From positions 128,209,001 through 128,273,000 of the forward strand of contig CM066731.1 in NCBI GenBank assembly GCA_033961575.1: 64,000 nucleotides of DNA, given 5' to 3'. Of the stretch, positions 60,057 through 64,000 are shown piece by piece; position 1 is the first letter of the stretch; each line of letters begins with the position of its first letter. The notes under the pieces were generated by a model. That model was not told the DNA's origin. It worked only from the letters and a program-made list of their open reading frames with translations, and made no database searches. The DNA comes from Aselliscus stoliczkanus. Lineage: Eukaryota > Chordata > Mammalia > Chiroptera > Hipposideridae. A program made the translations under genes and the position numbers.

Positions 60057-60071
60057 ACTCTACCTGCAGCT

Positions 60072-60173
60072 ATGAGTTCAGACGAGAAGGGCATATCCCC
60101 TGCTCATAAAACGTCCACTCCAACCCATAGAAGTGCCTCCACTTCATCGTCCTCCCAAAGGGACCGGAGACAG
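60072..60173 (+). CDS. OSBPL6: Oxysterol-binding protein-related protein 6, N-terminal 34 codons (first coding exon only)
   Basis: ORP6 is a lipid-transfer protein with a PH domain and a C-terminal sterol-binding ORD; it acts at endoplasmic reticulum and membrane contact sites. Only the extreme N-terminus is in the window: 34 codons starting MSSDEKGISPAHKTSTPTH, then a Ser/Thr-rich stretch ending in SQRDRRQ. This matches the ORP6 start as I remember it (the human exon ends SQRDSRQ), while the paralogue ORP3 begins differently (MMSDEKNLG). The low-complexity Ser-rich region lies before the PH domain, so no catalytic or binding residue is visible here. The start was chosen because it gives the known N-terminus and has G at -3, a fair initiation context. 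The exon ends in phase 0 at CAG|GTAAGA. The next coding exon (PH-domain lead-in) was not found up to 64000. Confidence 0.9.
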
Positions 60174-62639
60174 GTAAGAGAAGAGTATGAAGTGCCTGTT
60201 GTTAATTGATGCAAATACAGTACCATTAGGGTATGAGGGGTTTGCCAATGAACTGTGAAGTTTTGTTGTGAAGGTTTTTATTCCACAGGAAAAATCACTA
60301 TTTTTTGATACCTGGCGAAATCACAAAGATGCTGCTCTTGTCATTTAGGATCCTGTCTTAGAGTGCAGGCCACAGAAAAGGCAGCTCGGGGAAGCCCTGG
60401 AGAGTTCTCGTCACTGTCTATACCTGGAGGCGGGAGCCAGCGTCTGGAATTTGAATGTTCTGCCCTCCCTCTCTTCATTTTTGGAGGGAGGATCTGAACT
60501 GGCAAAAGCCTTCTCCCTACGAGTCTCTCAGTGGTCTGCCAAGCATTAGCTTCTGTTTGATGTTTCACAGAATCTGGTAACAGATTCAGCAATTAGATTA
60601 TGAATAAAATGGTAGCATCAGGGAATGAAAGGCAGTGAGAGTCCAGAAAATGTTTCAAGTCAATAGAGGAAGTAAATTATTGTTGCTTACTTATCCCATT
60701 GAGGCAATTTTGTAAATTCTTTTTGTCTACAGAGTTCATTTGTTTCTACTTTGGTGGCTATCTACTGCCATGGTTCTATGGAAATTGGTCGTATGAATTT
60801 TCTTCATTGCCAAAACAGGTAGTTGTTTTGTCCAGCATTTGTCTCAGTATTATTATTTGCCTTTATAATATTGTTTTATGATAGGAGCTTTGTTTGTATA
60901 ACTGAATAGTCACAATAAGCAGATGAAGTTACCTTTTTATGAAACACTTCCCTTTGCAGGGACAATCAATTAGTGAATATTCTTGACAGGGTTTTTTCCC
61001 CCCAGTTTTATGTTTTCAAAGTATATTGCCTGGTTTCTAGAAGTATGAATATCGGTTTTTCAATAGTCTATAGTATAGACTTGGGTCTTGAGGCAGCCAT
61101 CTTCACATGTGAAGTCATTCTTCTCGATGGTGGGAATGCATTCTGGGGGCATTCCTTAGGGAACCCCCAGTCTACAAACCCTTCCAGCACTCCCTCTCCC
61201 TTTTCTAGCAGTAGATTCCAGGGGAATCTGTAAGAATCAATTATTCCTTATGTGTATATTTTTCACATATTCTAAGGCAGATAGTTTTACTGTGGGTCTT
61301 GGGGAATTTTTGACTTTGGTGTGCTTTGTTGTTCAGAGAGGAGATCTGTGTTCTGTTCATTAGAAATAGTTATACTGTTAACTAAATCTGTGATTTTACA
61401 GTTATACTCTTTATTGCATTGTATTTGTAGAGTAGGGGAAAGTAAGAGTACCATGAATGAAAACATATTTATATTAAGTAACTACTGCATTCTAAGAAGG
61501 TACTTTCCAAGTTTGCAATTTTAGTCTACCCTTCACCTGCTTCTCTGTCCTTTCTTGTAATGGCTTTTCCATTTTCCCCTTGCCCTGGGTATTTAAATGG
61601 AGAGACATTTTAAGCAGTATGGCCTTCCTGGCAGCTGAGGGAAGGAAAGGATTGACCGAGCTCACCCTGGAGAATTATGGCAAATGCAAAAGACTGCTAT
61701 AGAAACGTCTGTTGTGCATTGTGGATCTGCCTGTTGTGCCTGAGCTCCAAGGCTAGCATGCAAAACAAGAAACTGAGACCCTGGTCTGCATGAGGGAGTT
61801 TGAAGGTGGAATGTGTGACTCCAAACTGGCTTGTGAATGGAAAATTTTATGATGAGAATACAGTAACATGTTCGTAAAAAATTGATAATGAATTTTAGAA
61901 AACTAAGAGACAGTGTTCAAATGGTTATTATTGTTTAAAGAGAGAGTTTGCTTTCATTCCTGTTTATCTTAGCAGGTGGAAACTCTCCCAAATACTTTCT
62001 CCTCTGTTCCTTCCTGCCTCCTCTTTTGAGTCTGTTCATTTCCCTCAAGGGAAAGAAGAACAAAGAACAATTACAGCTCTGTTTTTCTTTCCCTATCTCA
62101 ATCACTTCCTAAAATCTACTGTTAACAGAAATCAGAAATTTTGAGTGATCCTGTGACATGATATGATGCAGTGTTTTTTATGTTCCTCTATTTTTGTGTG
62201 GTGACTGTTCTCATAGTGAAGGGACATAGAAAAGGTGTGATAAATTAGTCTTCATTGAATGTTACCATTCTCCTGATTTGACTGACATCTATGCAGATGG
62301 TGTCAAATTTTAAAGTCCATCCCTATTTCTCTCCTAAATTGATCATGTAAGTAAAGGATCTAGCAATAGCTGAGAATACAGTGGTACCTTAATGTGTTAT
62401 TTGCCTGCCATTCCCAAGTTCTAGTTCTAGATCACTAATTAATTGATTGGGCATTTCTACTTAGATATAACACTGGCATCTTAAATCAATATGTATAAAC
62501 CAATTTGCTACTGGGCTAATCATTCTGTTATTGACCCAGGGTCAAAGCTATTCCTTTCTTCTTTGCCTCTCTCACATTCAATAAGTTAATAAGTCCTATT
62601 GATTATTTCCTCCTTCATATCATAATTTGTTTCTATTCC

Positions 62640-63190
62640 CACTGTTCACTCCCTAGTCCAGACTCATCACCTCAACCCAGGATCCTGCTCTTCCTCACCA
62701 TCTCCCCTATGACCTGACAAGATAGAACTGCCTTAAAATGGCAGATTCATGCTCAGAAGCCTTCAAAGGCTATCAATTGCCTACACAGTTAAGGCCAGAT
62801 TTTTTTTTACTTGGTATTCAGTGACTACCATGATCTGATCCAGCCTCAGTATTTCCTCCAAACTTATACAGTCTTGTCTGTTCATGGTTCCTAAAACTTC
62901 CTTATCTCTGTTTGTATCCTTGTCTTTCCTGCATGGAATTCCCATCATTCTGCTCTCTACCTGATACCTCCCTATGCTTCAAGGACCAGCTCATGTGACA
63001 CTTTCACTGGTCACTCAAACCCACATTGCCCTCTCCCTTCTCTGAACTAGTATAGAACTTTTTGACAATATTTGACATTTTATATTGTTTATCTTTTTAT
63101 GTACAGATCTCAACTGTATTGTGAGGTCTTTTAAATAGCCTATGCACTCCAATTCCTCAGAAGCAAGACTTGCACCTCAAATATTTAAAT
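62640..63190 (+). repeat. L2 LINE remnant
   Basis: 'cagtgactaccatgatctga', 'cttcaaggaccagctcatgt', 'gatctcaactgtattgtgag' and 'cagaagcaagacttgcacc' follow the L2 3' region. Confidence 0.65.
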
Positions 63191-63565
63191 ATATTCTAGA
63201 GGTTTTTTTAAAGACCTATAAAAATATTAGTGTTGTCTTTTGATTACAAATTTTCCATCCCAGATTTATTTGGTCTCTCCCTTCTTCCTTCCTCATAGAT
63301 AAGTAAAACAAAGACTGTCAAGTACGTAGTAACAACTGGCTGTCCTTCCTGTCACTGAATCATGTAATACAACAGGTGAAGGTAGGAGAGGAGTTGGGAA
63401 GTGAAGTGATTCAGTGCCCTTGTGATTTCACTTAAGTGTTTCTTCATCAACTAGAAAGTCAAGACTCCACTTAGTATTTAATAAGCTTGAAGACTTTAGT
63501 AAATTGCTCCATTTATGTTTCCATCAAGGTCGATAATAGATGTTAGAACATCTAACAAAATTGGC

Positions 63566-63613
<48 letters not shown>

Positions 63614-63627
63614 TGTATGTGTGTATG
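63566..63627. repeat. (GT)n microsatellite
   Basis: About 62 bases of GT with a few AT interruptions. Confidence 0.97.
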
Positions 63628-64000
63628 ATCAACTATGACTCATAAGCTGCAAGAAACATATGTACTGAAATTTTCAAAGAGGAAATAAAGGAGTTGATTG
63701 GACATCTAAGACTTATGCATAAACAATCATTTCCTAAAATACAAACCACGGAAAGCTTGTCCTTTGAGATGTTGCATGAAGAGAAGATTCTATCATCAGG
63801 TAAGTTAGAAAAAAAATGCTAAATAGAATCATTTTTGCAATGTACATTAATAAATTAAGGACACTGATAAATCCTACAGTTAGAACTTTATTTAACTGAG
63901 CACTTCTAGAATTTAATAGATTGTGGAATTTTTTCCCCTAAGATTTGGTTGTTAAAATTCCAGATTCTTCTTTGTATTAAGAAATTGGAAGATATAGGAA

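Larger units (their letters stand above)
59923..60173 (+). other. OSBPL6: OSBPL6 exon with translation start (5' UTR plus first coding codons)
   Basis: This 251-base exon is bounded by a pyrimidine-rich acceptor ending in ag at 59921-59922 (run of T and C from about 59891) and by the donor cag|gtaaga at 60173/60174. Its first 149 bases are 5' UTR with three short upstream ORFs; the last 102 bases are coding. In other mammals the initiating exon of OSBPL6 is likewise preceded by non-coding exons and long introns, which fits the repeat-filled sequence on both sides. The exon is unique sequence, in contrast to its surroundings. The splice sites and reading frame are seen directly; assignment to OSBPL6 rests on the recognised N-terminal peptide. 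Confidence 0.88.
60174..64000 (+). other. OSBPL6: OSBPL6 intron after first coding exon (5' part)
   Basis: Begins with donor gtaaga. The exon that should follow (start of the PH-domain lead-in) is not seen before the window ends, so the intron is at least 3.8 kb. From 60174 to about 62640 I recognise no repeat family; this stretch looks like ordinary unique intron. The rest holds an L2 fragment and a GT repeat. Confidence 0.85.

Noticed and set aside
63700..63800. Strong donor-like site atcag|gtaagt at 63799/63800, possibly the end of another OSBPL6 exon
   Set aside because: No convincing acceptor lies upstream and the translation does not resemble the ORP6 sequence expected after SQRDRRQ.
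1..64000. CRISPR arrays, operons, phage or bacterial features
   Set aside because: The sequence is vertebrate intron with SINE, LINE and LTR remnants; no such structure is present. The repeats seen are microsatellites or retroposons.

Overview
This window is mammalian nuclear DNA and is almost certainly from a bat. It is AT-rich, I saw no CpG island, and it is dominated by decayed retroposons typical of a large intron. The bat call rests on tRNA-derived SINEs of the chiropteran VES type (for example 52921-53033, and the related full-length copies at 16264-16693, 28239-28731 and 45939-46350) and on several DNA-transposon remnants with clean target sites. I cannot name the species.

Only one protein-coding gene can be supported. 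A leader exon at 59923-60173 (+) carries the first 34 codons of OSBPL6 (oxysterol-binding-protein-related protein 6), ending in phase 0 at a strong splice donor. A second exon, 40953-41143 (+), has good splice signals and no ATG, and is a candidate upstream 5'-UTR exon of the same gene. Everything else reads as OSBPL6 5' introns. No promoter-like CpG-rich start is visible, so the main transcription start probably lies upstream of the window.

Layout. 1-13 kb: an L1 interrupted by a mariner element, a second deleted copy of that mariner, and several L2 remnants with MIR insertions. 13-30 kb: hAT fragments, two full-length antisense tRNA SINEs, a large L1 fragment, two ERVL-MaLR LTRs, an 82-bp palindromic MITE and a GGAA/GGGA tract. 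30-41 kb: L2 remnants, a hAT element inside a MIR, a 178-bp tandem duplication, a 488-bp Tigger relic flanked by an unexpected duplication, and the first of four 94-nt SINEs. 41-60 kb: a further full-length SINE, the other three short SINEs, a chimeric insertion of antisense 5S rRNA joined to an L1 tail, an L1 carrying two nested insertions, and more MaLR and L2. 60-64 kb: the next OSBPL6 intron, with an L2 and a GT repeat.

I did not find a previously undescribed functional system. The most interesting points are a uniform 94-nt tRNA-only SINE subfamily with target-site duplications, the single-event 5S/L1 chimera, and the cluster of short upstream ORFs in front of the OSBPL6 start codon. Family names of repeats come from recognising consensus sequences by eye; no database search was run.
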